From Nocardioides limicola (GTDB lineage Bacteria; Actinomycetota; Actinomycetes; Propionibacteriales; Nocardioidaceae): a DNA stretch of 64,000 bases. Positions 47,161-56,223 of the stretch are shown here, in pieces. Positions within the stretch are counted from its first letter, which is position 1, and the number at the start of each line of letters is the position of its first letter. The DNA is taken from NCBI RefSeq assembly GCF_016827675.1, contig NZ_JAERJA010000006.1:1-64000 (forward strand), written 5' to 3'. The position numbers and the translations under genes were made by a program. A model generated the notes under the pieces. That model was not told the origin of the DNA. It did no database searches and saw only the letters and a program-made list of their open reading frames with translations.

Positions 47161-47322
47161 CCCCCCGCCGACTTGGGCCCCATCCGCCCCGACTTGGGCC
47201 CCATCCCCGCCGACTTGGGCCCCATCCGCCCCGACTTGGGCCCCATCCGCGTCGAGTTGGGCCTTGTACGGCGCGACTTGGGCCTCGTCCGCGTCGAGTG
47301 GGCGTCGTACGGCGCGACGTGA
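47161..47322 (+). repeat. Seven 21-bp tandem repeats in the ponA frame beyond its stop
   Basis: From 47170 to 47316 seven exact-length 21-bp units occur (for example GACTTGGGCCCCATCCGCCCC), diverging toward the right. Read in the ponA frame past TGA 47158-47160 they make a seven-residue repeat like DLGPIRP, open until a stop at 47320. The minus strand is open too. It could be a minisatellite or an old C-terminal extension of the PBP. Confidence 0.8.
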
Positions 47323-47326
47323 GCCG

Positions 47327-48367
47327 TCAGCTGATGACGGTGCGGTCGAACGTGGTCGCCGTGAACCGGACCTGCAGCTCGAGCCGGTCGCCGACCGCGG
47401 GCAGCCGAACCTGCGGCGGGGCCCACAACATCGAGGCCTGCATGTGCGGCGGCTCCGCGAACCAGCACTGCTCGCCGTCCACCCAGAACGGTGAGCGGGC
47501 CTTGCCGACCGCGTCCAGGCCGCCCCGGGCCACACTCGCCGCGCCGGCACGCATCGACAGCGCTCCGGTCGGCGCGGCCAGCCCGATCCCGTGCGCGGTG
47601 CCGCCGCTGACCACCAGCAGGTGCCCCGCCTTCGACGCGCGCCGAGCCCGGTAGCCGTACTCATGCCCGCGCAGCACCGAATGCACGTCGAGCACGGTGC
47701 CGGTCACCCGCAACGCATCCCGTACGCCGAGCCACAAGGACGTGCCGATCCGGGGCCGCCAGGTGTGGTCACCGTAGGCGCCACGCAACTGTTCCAACTC
47801 GGCCGCGGAGAGGTGGCTGACCCAGATCGGGGTGCCGGTGAGACCGGCGGCGGTCACCTCGGTGAGCAGCGTCTCCACTTCGTAGCCGTGGTGGGACGAG
47901 AGCGGCAGGTGCAGTGCGATGCCTTCCAGCCTGGCTCCGGCAGGCAGCAGCTCGGCCGCTTGCTGCAGTTCACCGGCGCCGAGTCCGTGTCGGCGCATGC
48001 TGGTCATCAGCTCCAGCACGAACCTCGCCTCCGGGTTGGCCGACAGCAGCACGGTGAGGTCCTCGACCCGGCTGATGGTGTGCACGACCCGCGGGTCGGC
48101 ACTGTGCTCGACGGCCTCATCGAAGGGACGCCACGGGGTGAGCACCAGCAGCGACCCGTGGTAGCGGTCGCGGACGGCATCGAGCTCGTGATAGGTGCCG
48201 ACGGCGAGAGTGTCCGCGCCCAGCCACTGGGCCTTGCGGGCCAGCCGGGCCAGGCCCAGGCCATAGCCGTTGCCCTTCGCCACCGGGACCAGACCGGGGT
48301 TCGCCTCGGCGACCGCGCGCAGGTGGGTCCGCCACCGGTCGCCGTCGACGGTCAGCACCAGGCTCAT
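47327..48367 (-). CDS. Alanine-racemase-like PLP protein beside FemX
   Basis: This 346-residue protein has the PLP-lysine segment VPVAKGNGYGLG (Lys about 32), as in fold-type III alanine racemases, and later HLPLSSHHGYEVETLL and SHLSAAELEQLRG. The site where alanine racemases have a catalytic tyrosine (GYADG) reads GTAHG, so racemase activity is uncertain. The start ATG 48367 overlaps the FemX stop, so the pair is coupled. It may supply or modify an amino acid for the peptidoglycan cross-bridge; this is inferred from the neighbour. Confidence 0.8.
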   Translation of the reverse strand: MSLVLTVDGDRWRTHLRAVAEANPGLVPVAKGNGYGLGLARLARKAQWLGADTLAVGTYHELDAVRDRYHGSLLVLTPWRPFDEAVEHSADPRVVHTISRVEDLTVLLSANPEARFVLELMTSMRRHGLGAGELQQAAELLPAGARLEGIALHLPLSSHHGYEVETLLTEVTAAGLTGTPIWVSHLSAAELEQLRGAYGDHTWRPRIGTSLWLGVRDALRVTGTVLDVHSVLRGHEYGYRARRASKAGHLLVVSGGTAHGIGLAAPTGALSMRAGAASVARGGLDAVGKARSPFWVDGEQCWFAEPPHMQASMLWAPPQVRLPAVGDRLELQVRFTATTFDRTVIS

Positions 48368-49530
48368 CCGCGCCTCCTCAGGTACCACTGGAACGCCCGG
48401 TACAAGGACTTGCGCAGCGGCAGGTCCCACTCGCCGGCGTACTCGACGGCCTCGCCGCCGGTGCCCACCTTGAACTGGATCAGCCCGGCGTGCGGGTCCT
48501 CGGCGTTGACGGTGTCGGTGATGCCGCGCAGGTCATAGATCCGCGCTCCCGCGGCCAACGCGTCGGAGATCATCGCCCACTGGACGGCGTTCGAGCCGCG
48601 GACCTCCCGCTTCTCGGTCGAGGAGGCGCCGTAGGAGTACCAGGCGTGGGTGCCGACCCGGATCGAGATGGTCGCGGCGACCAGGTCCCCCTCATGTCGG
48701 GCCAGCCACAGCGTGATCCGGCCGGGGTCCTCGGCGCCGAGCGAGGTCAGCATGGTGCGGAAGTAGGACAGCGGCCTGGGGGTGAAACCGTCACGACCGG
48801 CCGTGTGCACGTACAGCTCGTGGAAGGCGGCCAGGTCGGCGTCGTCCACCTCGGTGCCGGCGATCCGGGCCACCTCGACGCCCTCCTTGGTGGCCTTCTT
48901 GATGTTGCGCCGCCACTGCTGGTTCATCAGCTTCAGCACCTGCTCGCCGGAGAGCGCGGCACCCTCGGCGTCGGTGAGGCGGAGCCAGAAGTTGTGTTGG
49001 GGTTGCCCGGCGGCGAACCCGTCGTCCACCGACTGGGGCAGCCAGCCCAGCCGCCGCAGTTCGGCGACGACGCGAGCACCGGCCGGGTTCCGGTGGCTGG
49101 GGGTGAGCTCGGTGAGCCGGCGCACCGACTCGTCGGCGAGGCCTGCCTTGATGGTGGCGGCGTCCCAGGTGCGGGTGACCACCGGCGGGCCCATCCGCAC
49201 GCCGAAGGCGCCCTTGCCCTTGAGGTGGGCGGCGAGCGGGTCGAGCCAGGGCGCGAGCTCGTCGTCCTCCCAGTCGATGACCGGGCCCTCGGGCAGGTAG
49301 GCGAGGTAGCGCTTGACCTTGGGCAGTTGCCGGAACAGCACCAGACCGACGCCGGCGAGCTCGCCGGTGTCGGGGCGGAACCAGCCCAGCGACTCGGCCT
49401 GCCACTCGGCCTTCACCCGTGCCCAGGCCGGTGTCTGCAGGAAGCTCGCCGAATCCCGACTGGTCAGGAACCCCAGGTGCTCGTCCTTGGTGATGGCGCG
49501 TACGACGAGTCGGGGGGTCACGCCCGCCAA
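48364..49530 (-). CDS. FemABX-family peptidoglycan bridge aminoacyltransferase
   Basis: This 388-residue protein has the double GNAT fold of lipid II aminoacyl transferases: FLQTPAWARVKAEW, LAYLPEGPVIDWED, LMNQQWRRNIKKATKEGV, ARHEGDLVAATISIRVG and YDLRGITDTVN. It would attach amino acids from tRNA to the pentapeptide. The start could be TTG 49530 or GTG 49521; both have G-rich sequence upstream. The following gene is racemase-like and overlaps it. Confidence 0.88.
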   Translation of the reverse strand: MAGVTPRLVVRAITKDEHLGFLTSRDSASFLQTPAWARVKAEWQAESLGWFRPDTGELAGVGLVLFRQLPKVKRYLAYLPEGPVIDWEDDELAPWLDPLAAHLKGKGAFGVRMGPPVVTRTWDAATIKAGLADESVRRLTELTPSHRNPAGARVVAELRRLGWLPQSVDDGFAAGQPQHNFWLRLTDAEGAALSGEQVLKLMNQQWRRNIKKATKEGVEVARIAGTEVDDADLAAFHELYVHTAGRDGFTPRPLSYFRTMLTSLGAEDPGRITLWLARHEGDLVAATISIRVGTHAWYSYGASSTEKREVRGSNAVQWAMISDALAAGARIYDLRGITDTVNAEDPHAGLIQFKVGTGGEAVEYAGEWDLPLRKSLYRAFQWYLRRRG

Positions 49531-49594
49531 CGCTACCGCCTCGGCCGCGTGCGCTGCGCCAGCGACCTGCGGCGGTCACCGGCGCAGCGCCCGG

Positions 49595-50380
49595 TCAGTC
49601 CCCTCGTCCCCGGCTGTCGACGCCCGGGGTGGAGGCCGGCGTCACGTGGGCCGAGTTCGGCGCCACCACCGTGACGTTGAAGTCCTTGTCCGTGAGCGTT
49701 CCCGTGGTGCCGTACGTAAACACCCGGATGATGCCGCTACCTCCGGCACCCTGGGCCCCGAAGCCGCCGCTCCCGACGATGGTCACCTGGACGATTGAGT
49801 CGATCCCCACCTGAGACTCGAGGCCAGGGAAGGCGATGGAGTAGTCCCCGGTGCTGTTCTTGGTCACCACCGGGACGCCGCCGACCCGGTTGAACCAGTT
49901 GTGGATGGACACCCCGTTCGCGGAGATGTCAGCTCCGGCGACGGCGATCCCGGGCACGACTCGGGCGATCTTCTCCGAGCTCACCGACCGGTTGGCCAAC
50001 TTCGGCCCGGTGACGGCGCCGTTGGCCAGGTGGCCGGTGCCCACAGCTCCGGCAGCGATCTTGGACGCGAGCACCGCGCCGTTCTGGATCTTCGCGGTGC
50101 GCACGGCGTTGTTGGCCAGCTTCGCGGGCTTCACCGACCGGTTCGCCAACTTCTTGGTGGTGACGGCCCTGTTCGCGATGTCACTGGTCTGCACGTTCAG
50201 GTGGCTCGCTGCCACCGGCGCCACGTTGACCGCAACCATCACCGCCGTGAGTACGCCGGCGACCAAGGTGAGGCGGCGCCGACCACGCTGACGCTCCGCA
50301 GCCAGAGCGGCGCGAGTTTCGGTGCGCAACTGGTCGAGCCGCTCCTCCCACTCGGCGCGAGACTTCTCTTCACTGTTCAT
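49595..50380 (-). CDS. Membrane-anchored protein with ten-residue tandem repeats
   Basis: This 261-residue protein has a coiled cytoplasmic start (residues 1-35), one helix (LTLVAGVLTAVMVAVNVAPV, about 37-56), then eight consecutive ten-residue repeats from 61 to 140 of the form xVxxxKLANx (RAVTTKKLAN, RSVKPAKLAN, NAVRTAKIQN, GAVLASKIAA). A beta-rich C-terminal part of about 110 residues follows. The regular repeats suggest a beta-helix or stalk like that of phage fibres. No function is known. Confidence 0.72.
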   Translation of the reverse strand: MNSEEKSRAEWEERLDQLRTETRAALAAERQRGRRRLTLVAGVLTAVMVAVNVAPVAASHLNVQTSDIANRAVTTKKLANRSVKPAKLANNAVRTAKIQNGAVLASKIAAGAVGTGHLANGAVTGPKLANRSVSSEKIARVVPGIAVAGADISANGVSIHNWFNRVGGVPVVTKNSTGDYSIAFPGLESQVGIDSIVQVTIVGSGGFGAQGAGGSGIIRVFTYGTTGTLTDKDFNVTVVAPNSAHVTPASTPGVDSRGRGD

Positions 50381-50464
50381 GGGTGGAACTCCTGTCAGAT
50401 CTGGCCTTCCCGGCAGGCAAGGACGAGGAGCTCAGCGTAGAACCGCAGGACGCGTGTCGTCGGG

Positions 50465-51265
50465 TCAGCCGAGGCGCTCCCGGAGCCAGGCGATGTCTGC
50501 GGTGTGCTCGGCTGCTCCACCGGGGGTCTCCAGGACCACCGGGGCGTTCGCGTCCCGCACCACTGCGGCGAGCAGTTCCGGGTCGATCCGGCCCTGGCCG
50601 CAGTTGGTATGCCGGTCGGCGCCGGAGTCGAACTCGTCGCGGCTGTCGTTGCAGTGCACCAGGTCGATCCGGCCGGTGATCGCGGTGACGTCGGCGACGA
50701 CGGTCTCCAGCGCGTTGCCGCCGGCGTGCGCGTGGCAGGTGTCGAGACAGAAGCCGACCCGGTCGAAGCCCTCGGCGGTCGAGATCGCCTCCCAGACCCG
50801 AGCGATCCGGTCCAGGTGCCGGGCCATCGCGTGCTCGCCGCCGGCGGTGTTCTCGATCAGCACCGGCACCTTCAGGTCGGTCGCCTCGATCGCCTTGCGC
50901 CAGTTGTCGAAGCCCTTCTCGGGATCGTCGGCGGCATTGACGTGGCCGCCGTGCACCACCAGCCCCTTGGCGCCGATCTCGGCGGCGGTGTCGACGTGCT
51001 GTTGCAGGAGCTTGCGGCTGGGGATCCGGATCCGGTTGTTCGTGGTGGCCACGTTGATGATGTACGGCGCGTGCACGTAGAGGTCCACGCCCGCCTGCTC
51101 GGCCTCCTCGCGCAGCGCCTGGGCGCCGCCGGGATGGTTGACCACCGGCCCCTTGTAGCTCTGTGGGTCGCCGAGGAAGATCTGGACGAGGGAGGCGCCG
51201 CGCGCCCGGGCCTCGTCGATCGGGTCGGTCTGGTCGACGTGGGCACCGATGGCGAGGGGACTCAT
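50465..51265 (-). CDS. nfo: Deoxyribonuclease IV (AP endonuclease)
   Basis: This 266-residue TIM-barrel metal enzyme cuts DNA at abasic sites in base-excision repair. Key blocks are IGAHVDQTD, YVHAPYIINVATTNN, VVHGGHVNAA, VLIENTAGG, GFCLDTCHAHAGGN, LVHCNDSRDEF and VVLETPGG, which carry the zinc ligands. Length is typical. It is 10 bases downstream of the TetR gene. Confidence 0.92.
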   Translation of the reverse strand: MSPLAIGAHVDQTDPIDEARARGASLVQIFLGDPQSYKGPVVNHPGGAQALREEAEQAGVDLYVHAPYIINVATTNNRIRIPSRKLLQQHVDTAAEIGAKGLVVHGGHVNAADDPEKGFDNWRKAIEATDLKVPVLIENTAGGEHAMARHLDRIARVWEAISTAEGFDRVGFCLDTCHAHAGGNALETVVADVTAITGRIDLVHCNDSRDEFDSGADRHTNCGQGRIDPELLAAVVRDANAPVVLETPGGAAEHTADIAWLRERLG

Positions 51266-51275
51266 GGCGGCCAGT

Positions 51276-51938
51276 CTAGGAACCGGCTCGGACAGTGAGG
51301 CCCCGGCGTACGGCGAGGTAGAAGCGCCGCAGCGGGTCGATCAGAGCAGCGACCGATTCCGGGTCGTCGGGGTCGCCGTCGATCAACCACAGTGAGACCA
51401 GGTCGTACATGCCGCCGATCAGCGCCACGCCGATCGCGTGGTGGTCGCCGGACACCCCGAAGCGTTGCCAGAAGCCCTCGATGAACCGGGCCGCCCACTC
51501 GCGGTTGACCCGGCGCCGGGCCTCGATCGCTGGGGTGATCAGCCGCTCCGGACCGAACAGCACCTGGGCTCGCCGCCGGTCGGCGAAGACGGTGTCCACG
51601 AATCCCTGCAGCAGCAGTTCGGTGGCTTCGTCCTCTGTCTCCGGGAGGCCCTCCAGTCGGTGCAGCATCTCCTCGTGGAGCTGGTCCGTGGTGCGGATGA
51701 ACAGGGCCAGGTAGCAGTCCTCGCGGTTGCCGAACTGCTCGTAGAAGCTCTTGGTGCTGACGAAGGCCGCCTGGCAGAGCTGCTCGACGCTGGTGGCGGC
51801 GTACCCCCCGGCAGCGAAGAGGTCCAGTGCGGCGTCCAGGAGCGCGGTGCGTCGCTGGAGGCGCCGCTCGTGGGGGCTGAGGCCGCGGATCCGTCGGGCG
51901 GGGTCGGTACGGCGGTCAGCCGAGGCCGGGGTGGACAT
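51276..51938 (-). CDS. TetR-family transcriptional regulator
   Basis: This 220-residue protein has the TetR DNA-binding helix set RTALLDAALDLFAAGGYAAT with SVEQLCQAAFVSTKSFYEQFGNREDCYLALF. The C-terminal ligand domain is variable. It is divergent from a secreted lipase and a 28-bp inverted repeat lies between them, so it may control that gene and itself. Confidence 0.88.
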   Translation of the reverse strand: MSTPASADRRTDPARRIRGLSPHERRLQRRTALLDAALDLFAAGGYAATSVEQLCQAAFVSTKSFYEQFGNREDCYLALFIRTTDQLHEEMLHRLEGLPETEDEATELLLQGFVDTVFADRRRAQVLFGPERLITPAIEARRRVNREWAARFIEGFWQRFGVSGDHHAIGVALIGGMYDLVSLWLIDGDPDDPESVAALIDPLRRFYLAVRRGLTVRAGS

Positions 51939-51961
51939 GGGGCAAGCCTAGGCCGCCGAAC

Positions 51962-51989
51962 TGTAGGAAACGACCTCTTGTTCTCTACA
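51962..51989. promoter_or_regulatory. Candidate TetR operator
   Basis: TGTAGGAAAC and GTTCTCTACA (matching at 8 of 10 positions as inverted repeats, eight-base spacer) lie between the divergent TetR gene and lipase. Confidence 0.5.
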
Positions 51990-52057
51990 TGGACGCATGT
52001 TTTACTGTGACCCACGCCACCGCCGGACCGCTGCCGGCCGCCCCACAAGGAGACCCC

Positions 52058-52912
52058 ATGTCCCGCCACCGTTCCCTGACCGCGGCGCTGGTGTCGTCGC
52101 TGGCCCTGGTCGCCTCGCTGCTGCTGGCCTCGCCGGTCCACGCGGCCACCTCCGAGGTCAACGACTGGACCTGTCAGCCCTCGGCCGCCCAGCCGCGTCC
52201 GGTGGTGCTGCTGCACGGCCTGAGCGCCAACGCCGAGGCCAACTGGAGCTTCCACGGTCCGCGGATCGCGGCCGCCGGCTACTGCGTCTTCTCGCTCACC
52301 TACGGCGTCGGCCCGTGGGGCCCGAGCTCGGGCGGCTGGGTGCCCATCGACGAATCCGCCGACGAGATCGGCGCGTTCATCGACGAGGTGCTCCTCGCCA
52401 CCGGAGCCGCGCAGGTGGACCTGGTCGGGCACTCCGAAGGCGCCTTCCAGTCGCTGTACGTGACCAAGGTCAAGGAGTACGCCGACAGGGTGGGCCGGGT
52501 GGTAGCGCTGGCGCCGCCCACACACGGCACCTCGGTCGCCGGCCTGGTCACCCTCGGCTACCTGCTGGGTGGGCAGAGTCTGGTCGAGGCCTTCACCTCC
52601 CTGGCCCAGTGCCCGGCGTGCGCCGACCTGGTGGTCGGCGGCGGTGCGGTGGGCCTGCTCACCGATGGTCCGATCGCCCAGCCGGGGGTCACCTACACGA
52701 TCGTCGCCTCCAGGTACGATGCGGTGGTCACGCCACCGACCACGTCCTTCGTGAAGGAGCCGGGCGTGACGAACTACTTCGTGCAGGACCGCTGCCCCTT
52801 CGATCTGGTGGGCCATGTCGGCATCGCGGTGGACCCGACACTCACCTCGATGATCCTGCGCGGCCTCGACGGCAGCTCCAAGATCACCTGCGGCTTCGGC
52901 CCGCCGCTCTGA
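52058..52912 (+). CDS. Secreted alpha/beta-hydrolase (lipase-like)
   Basis: This 284-residue protein starts with a signal peptide (ALVSSLALVASLLLASPVHA) and has the HGLSANAEANW oxyanion loop and the nucleophile motif VGHSEGAFQS (GxSxG). The histidine region may be LVGHVGIAVDP at the end. It resembles triacylglycerol lipases or esterases. The ATG 52058 follows AAGGAG; the longer frame from 51989 lies over the operator and is unlikely. Four cysteines (CPACAD among them) suggest disulfides. Confidence 0.87.
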   Translation: MSRHRSLTAALVSSLALVASLLLASPVHAATSEVNDWTCQPSAAQPRPVVLLHGLSANAEANWSFHGPRIAAAGYCVFSLTYGVGPWGPSSGGWVPIDESADEIGAFIDEVLLATGAAQVDLVGHSEGAFQSLYVTKVKEYADRVGRVVALAPPTHGTSVAGLVTLGYLLGGQSLVEAFTSLAQCPACADLVVGGGAVGLLTDGPIAQPGVTYTIVASRYDAVVTPPTTSFVKEPGVTNYFVQDRCPFDLVGHVGIAVDPTLTSMILRGLDGSSKITCGFGPPL

Positions 52913-53051
52913 TCGCCCGGGTGGCGTCCTCGGCGCGACCAGGTCCCAACAAGTTGGGCTCTCCACGACAGCGGCCGACCAAGAGGTGACGGACGCGGAG
53001 ATTCCCTGGAATCTCAGCGACAGCGGGCCGTGTGCTCCCTACAGTTGAAGC

Positions 53052-53456
53052 ATGTGGGCCTTCCTCGCGGAGGGGATGGTCGTGTTCCACCTGGCCTATC
53101 TCCTCTACCTCAGCCTCGGTGGGTTGTTGGCGCTGCGATCCATCCGCTGGCTGGTGCCGCACGTGGCTGTTGTGGCCTGGGCGATCATCGTCGTCGTCAT
53201 GCAGTGGCGATGCCCGCTGACGACGCTGGAGAAGGACTGGTGGGCGCGGGCTGGCGAGACGCCGTACACCGGGTCGTTCCTGGACCACTACATCTTCGGC
53301 ACCTACCTCCCCGACGGGAGCCAGGCTCTGGTGTACGCACTGCAGCTGACCCTGATCGCGGTGCTCTACGTCTTTGTCGCGCGGCGTCTCCGGGATCCCG
53401 CGGGGGCGGGCGCCACCCCGGTGGCGAACCCGGGGAGCGCCCGGTTGGCGGACTGA
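53052..53456 (+). CDS. DUF2784 membrane protein
   Basis: This 134-residue protein has three or four helices (VVFHLAYLLYLSLGGLLAL, LVPHVAVVAWAIIVVVMQW, ALVYALQLTLIAVLYVFVA). The signature is CPLTTLEKDWWARAGETPY. DUF2784 proteins have no known role. A quasi-palindrome (GAGATTCC-CT-GGAATCTC, 52998-53015) is just upstream. Confidence 0.8.
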   Translation: MWAFLAEGMVVFHLAYLLYLSLGGLLALRSIRWLVPHVAVVAWAIIVVVMQWRCPLTTLEKDWWARAGETPYTGSFLDHYIFGTYLPDGSQALVYALQLTLIAVLYVFVARRLRDPAGAGATPVANPGSARLAD

Positions 53457-53462
53457 CACACG

Positions 53463-55013
53463 ATGCCCCGGACGCGGACGCACCAGAAGCCTCGGCGGGG
53501 GCTGGTGCGCGGGACCGTCCGCGACGCTGGGCAGGACTCGGCGCGACGGTGGCTCGCCTGGTCGTGCGTCGCGGTCGTCCTCGTCCGGGCCGTGTACGTC
53601 TTCTTGCCGCTGCGCTCCGACGAGGGTGGCTACCTCCTCATCGCGCGGCAGTGGCAAGCGGGTGGGGAGTTCCTGTACGGCGACTACCACGTGGACCGCC
53701 CACCACTGCTGATGGTGATCTTCCGGCTGGCCGCGACGACCGAGTGGGACCAGGCGATCCGGCTGCTGAGCATCCCCTTCGCCGTGCTGTTCGTGGTGGC
53801 GGCGGCCCGTGCGGGCCACCTCGTAGCGGGGCCGGCGGGCAGCAGATGGTCTGCCGTGGTGGCCGCCGCCCTCGTGGTCACCCCCGCCGTAGCCGCCGAC
53901 CAGGCCAACGGCGGGCTCTTCGCGGTGCCATTGGTGATGGGCAGCATCGCCCTCACCCTGGAGGCATGGCGCCGGCCGCCGGGAGCGAGAATGGTGTGGC
54001 TCGCCGTGGCCGCGGGGGTGCTCGCCGGTGCCGCCCCACTGGTCAAGCAGAACTTCCTCGAGGGGTTCGTGTTCGCCGTCCTGCTCGTCCTGGCCGCCGC
54101 CGTACGCCGGCGCGTGCTCGACACCCGGTCACTGCGTCTCCTCGCGGCTGGAGCGCTCGGAGCTGCCCTCCCGCATGCCGTCGTCTATGTGTGGGCCAGG
54201 GCGGTCGGGGTCGACCCAGGCCGGATCTGGAGGGAGCTGGCGGTCTTCCGCGGCGAGGCCTTCGAGGTGATCTGGGGCCACAGCCTCGACAAGCCCCTCA
54301 CCCGGGCGGCCATGCTGCTCGGCCTGGCCCTGCTGAGCGGCATCCTGCCGCTCGCGCGCGCCTGGCTGCTCGCCACCCGCGAGCAGTCCACGCCCAGGCT
54401 CGACGAGACCTGGGGCATCCTCGGCTGCCTGGTCTTCGGGCTCGCCGCCATCGTCGCCGGGGGAAGCTACTGGACCCACTACCTCCTGCAGGTCGCTCCC
54501 GCACTCGCCCTCGCCGCGGGGGTCGCAGCGGCGGCGCCATCGGTGGCAGGGGCCCGGATGCGCTGGTGGGCCCGCTTCACCGCCGGCTCGGCGGTATTCA
54601 GCGTGGTCGTGATGCTGGTCGTCTACGCCACCGTGCCCTGGGCGTGGTTCCACCAGCGGACCGGGGAGTGGCTGGCAGCCTCAAGCCAGCCCGGTGACAC
54701 CGCTGTCGTCCTGTATGGCAACCCCTCGATCCTCGAGGCCGCGGACCTCCCCACCCCCTACCCGTACCTCTGGAGCCTCCCGATGCGGACGCTCGACCCT
54801 CACCAGGACCGGCTGCGCGCGACGCTGGCCGGCCCCGAGGCCCCCACTTGGGTCGTCCAGGTCAACCACCCGAACTCCTGGGGCATCGACGAGGGCGGCC
54901 GGCTGAGGCGACTGCTCGAGGAGAGGTACGACGTGGTCACGACCGTCTGCGGGAACCCGGTCTGGCTGCGCTCGGACCTGGTGCGCCGGACCGTGGAGCC
55001 CCCACGCTGCTGA
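53463..55013 (+). CDS. GT39-like membrane glycosyltransferase
   Basis: This 516-residue protein has roughly ten helices and the GT-C motif RSDEGGYLLIARQW (DE near residue 53) and YHVDRPPLLM. Such ArnT/Pmt-like proteins move sugars from a lipid carrier; the acceptor is unknown. It follows the DUF2784 gene by six bases and they are probably one transcript. Weak ribosome site before ATG 53463. Confidence 0.78.
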   Translation: MPRTRTHQKPRRGLVRGTVRDAGQDSARRWLAWSCVAVVLVRAVYVFLPLRSDEGGYLLIARQWQAGGEFLYGDYHVDRPPLLMVIFRLAATTEWDQAIRLLSIPFAVLFVVAAARAGHLVAGPAGSRWSAVVAAALVVTPAVAADQANGGLFAVPLVMGSIALTLEAWRRPPGARMVWLAVAAGVLAGAAPLVKQNFLEGFVFAVLLVLAAAVRRRVLDTRSLRLLAAGALGAALPHAVVYVWARAVGVDPGRIWRELAVFRGEAFEVIWGHSLDKPLTRAAMLLGLALLSGILPLARAWLLATREQSTPRLDETWGILGCLVFGLAAIVAGGSYWTHYLLQVAPALALAAGVAAAAPSVAGARMRWWARFTAGSAVFSVVVMLVVYATVPWAWFHQRTGEWLAASSQPGDTAVVLYGNPSILEAADLPTPYPYLWSLPMRTLDPHQDRLRATLAGPEAPTWVVQVNHPNSWGIDEGGRLRRLLEERYDVVTTVCGNPVWLRSDLVRRTVEPPRC

Positions 55014-55126
55014 ACGGGTGACGCGAGGGAGCGATCGCTCACCCGGTATGCGGTGCGACCGTCGAGTCGGGGGGTGAAGAGCTCCTGGACGAACCCGAAC
55101 GCGATGCTCCCGAGAGCGTGGATCCC

Positions 55127-56035
55127 TCAACGGCGCCGGCCGCGGCGGCCCTGCCGGCCGTCGTGTCCCGGCGGCGGTGGCCGGCGTCGGGCCGGGACCA
55201 CCCCGGACCCGGCCGGCACCCCGGGCGCATCGGTGTCGCCGAGCCGGTCGATCACGTCGACCGGCGGCTCGCCCGGGCGCCGGAACGGCACCCCGAGGGC
55301 GGCCAGCTCGGCGCGGACAGCGGCAGCGGACGCGGGCCGGGCGAACGGATCCTCCGCGGTCATCCGGCTCAGCAGGTCGGCCAGCGAACCCTCGGTGGGC
55401 GGCTGCTGACGGCGGGGCCGGTGTCCGGTGAGCAGTTCCAGGGCGACCCGCCCAGCGGCGTACAGATCCTGAACCGGATGCGGCGGCGCCCCGGCCGCCT
55501 GCTCGGGAGGCATGTAGCCGTCGGTGCCGGAGACCCCCGGGAAGTGCACCCGGTCGCCGGCCTGGGCAGCGATCCCGAAGTCGGCCAACCGCACGAACGG
55601 CATCCCGGTCCCGGTCGGCTCCAGCAGCAGGTTCGCCGGCTTCAGGTCCCGGTGCACGATCCCGGCGTCGTGGGCGGCACCGAGCGCGACCAGGACCTGG
55701 TCGAGCAGGACGGCGACGAAACCCTCCGGGAGCGGGCCGTGCTCGGCGAGCAGGTCGGCCACCGAACCCCCGGCGACCAGGTCCATCGCCAACGCGACGG
55801 TGTCGTCGTCGGCGGCCCAACTGGTCGGCGCGACGACGTGGGGGTGGGTGATCCGGAAGGACTGTTCGCGCACGAACCGGAGCAGCATCTCGCCGTCGGC
55901 GGCTCGCATCACCTTGACCGCGATGAAGCGCTCGGTACGACGGTCCCAGGCGCGCCAGACCTCGCCCATGCCCCCGGCCCCGATCGGCGTGAGAAGGACG
56001 AACCGGCCCGCGATCTCGGCGTCCACGTCGTTCAC
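55127..56035 (-). CDS. Serine/threonine protein kinase
   Basis: This 302-residue kinase has the Gly loop IGAGGMGEVWRAWD, VKVM lysine, HRDLKPANLLL, DFGIA and GTDGYMPPEQ motifs. All catalytic residues are present, in contrast to the pseudokinase beside murJ. The kinase covers about residues 10-260, and no transmembrane or PASTA domain follows, so it is cytosolic; the tail is Pro/Arg-rich. GTG 56035 is chosen because it starts at the fold; the open frame is longer but basic. Confidence 0.87.
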   Translation of the reverse strand: MNDVDAEIAGRFVLLTPIGAGGMGEVWRAWDRRTERFIAVKVMRAADGEMLLRFVREQSFRITHPHVVAPTSWAADDDTVALAMDLVAGGSVADLLAEHGPLPEGFVAVLLDQVLVALGAAHDAGIVHRDLKPANLLLEPTGTGMPFVRLADFGIAAQAGDRVHFPGVSGTDGYMPPEQAAGAPPHPVQDLYAAGRVALELLTGHRPRRQQPPTEGSLADLLSRMTAEDPFARPASAAAVRAELAALGVPFRRPGEPPVDVIDRLGDTDAPGVPAGSGVVPARRRPPPPGHDGRQGRRGRRR

Positions 56036-56223
56036 GGTAGCCGACGGAGCCGGATCGCTGCGGGCCGGCTGCACAGGCCGTCGTCGGGGATTGGTCGCCC
56101 GGGTCGGCCGGTTGGTACTCTTCCCTGTCCGCTGTCCACCCGCCGAGTGGTGGAGAGCACGGCAAAGCCCTCCTGCCACGGAGAGACCGTGGCCGCCCGA
56201 GACCACAGGAGGTGGAGAACGCT

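Noticed and set aside
47170..47316. CRISPR array
   Set aside because: The units are contiguous 21-bp repeats with no unique spacers, and no cas genes are in the window.
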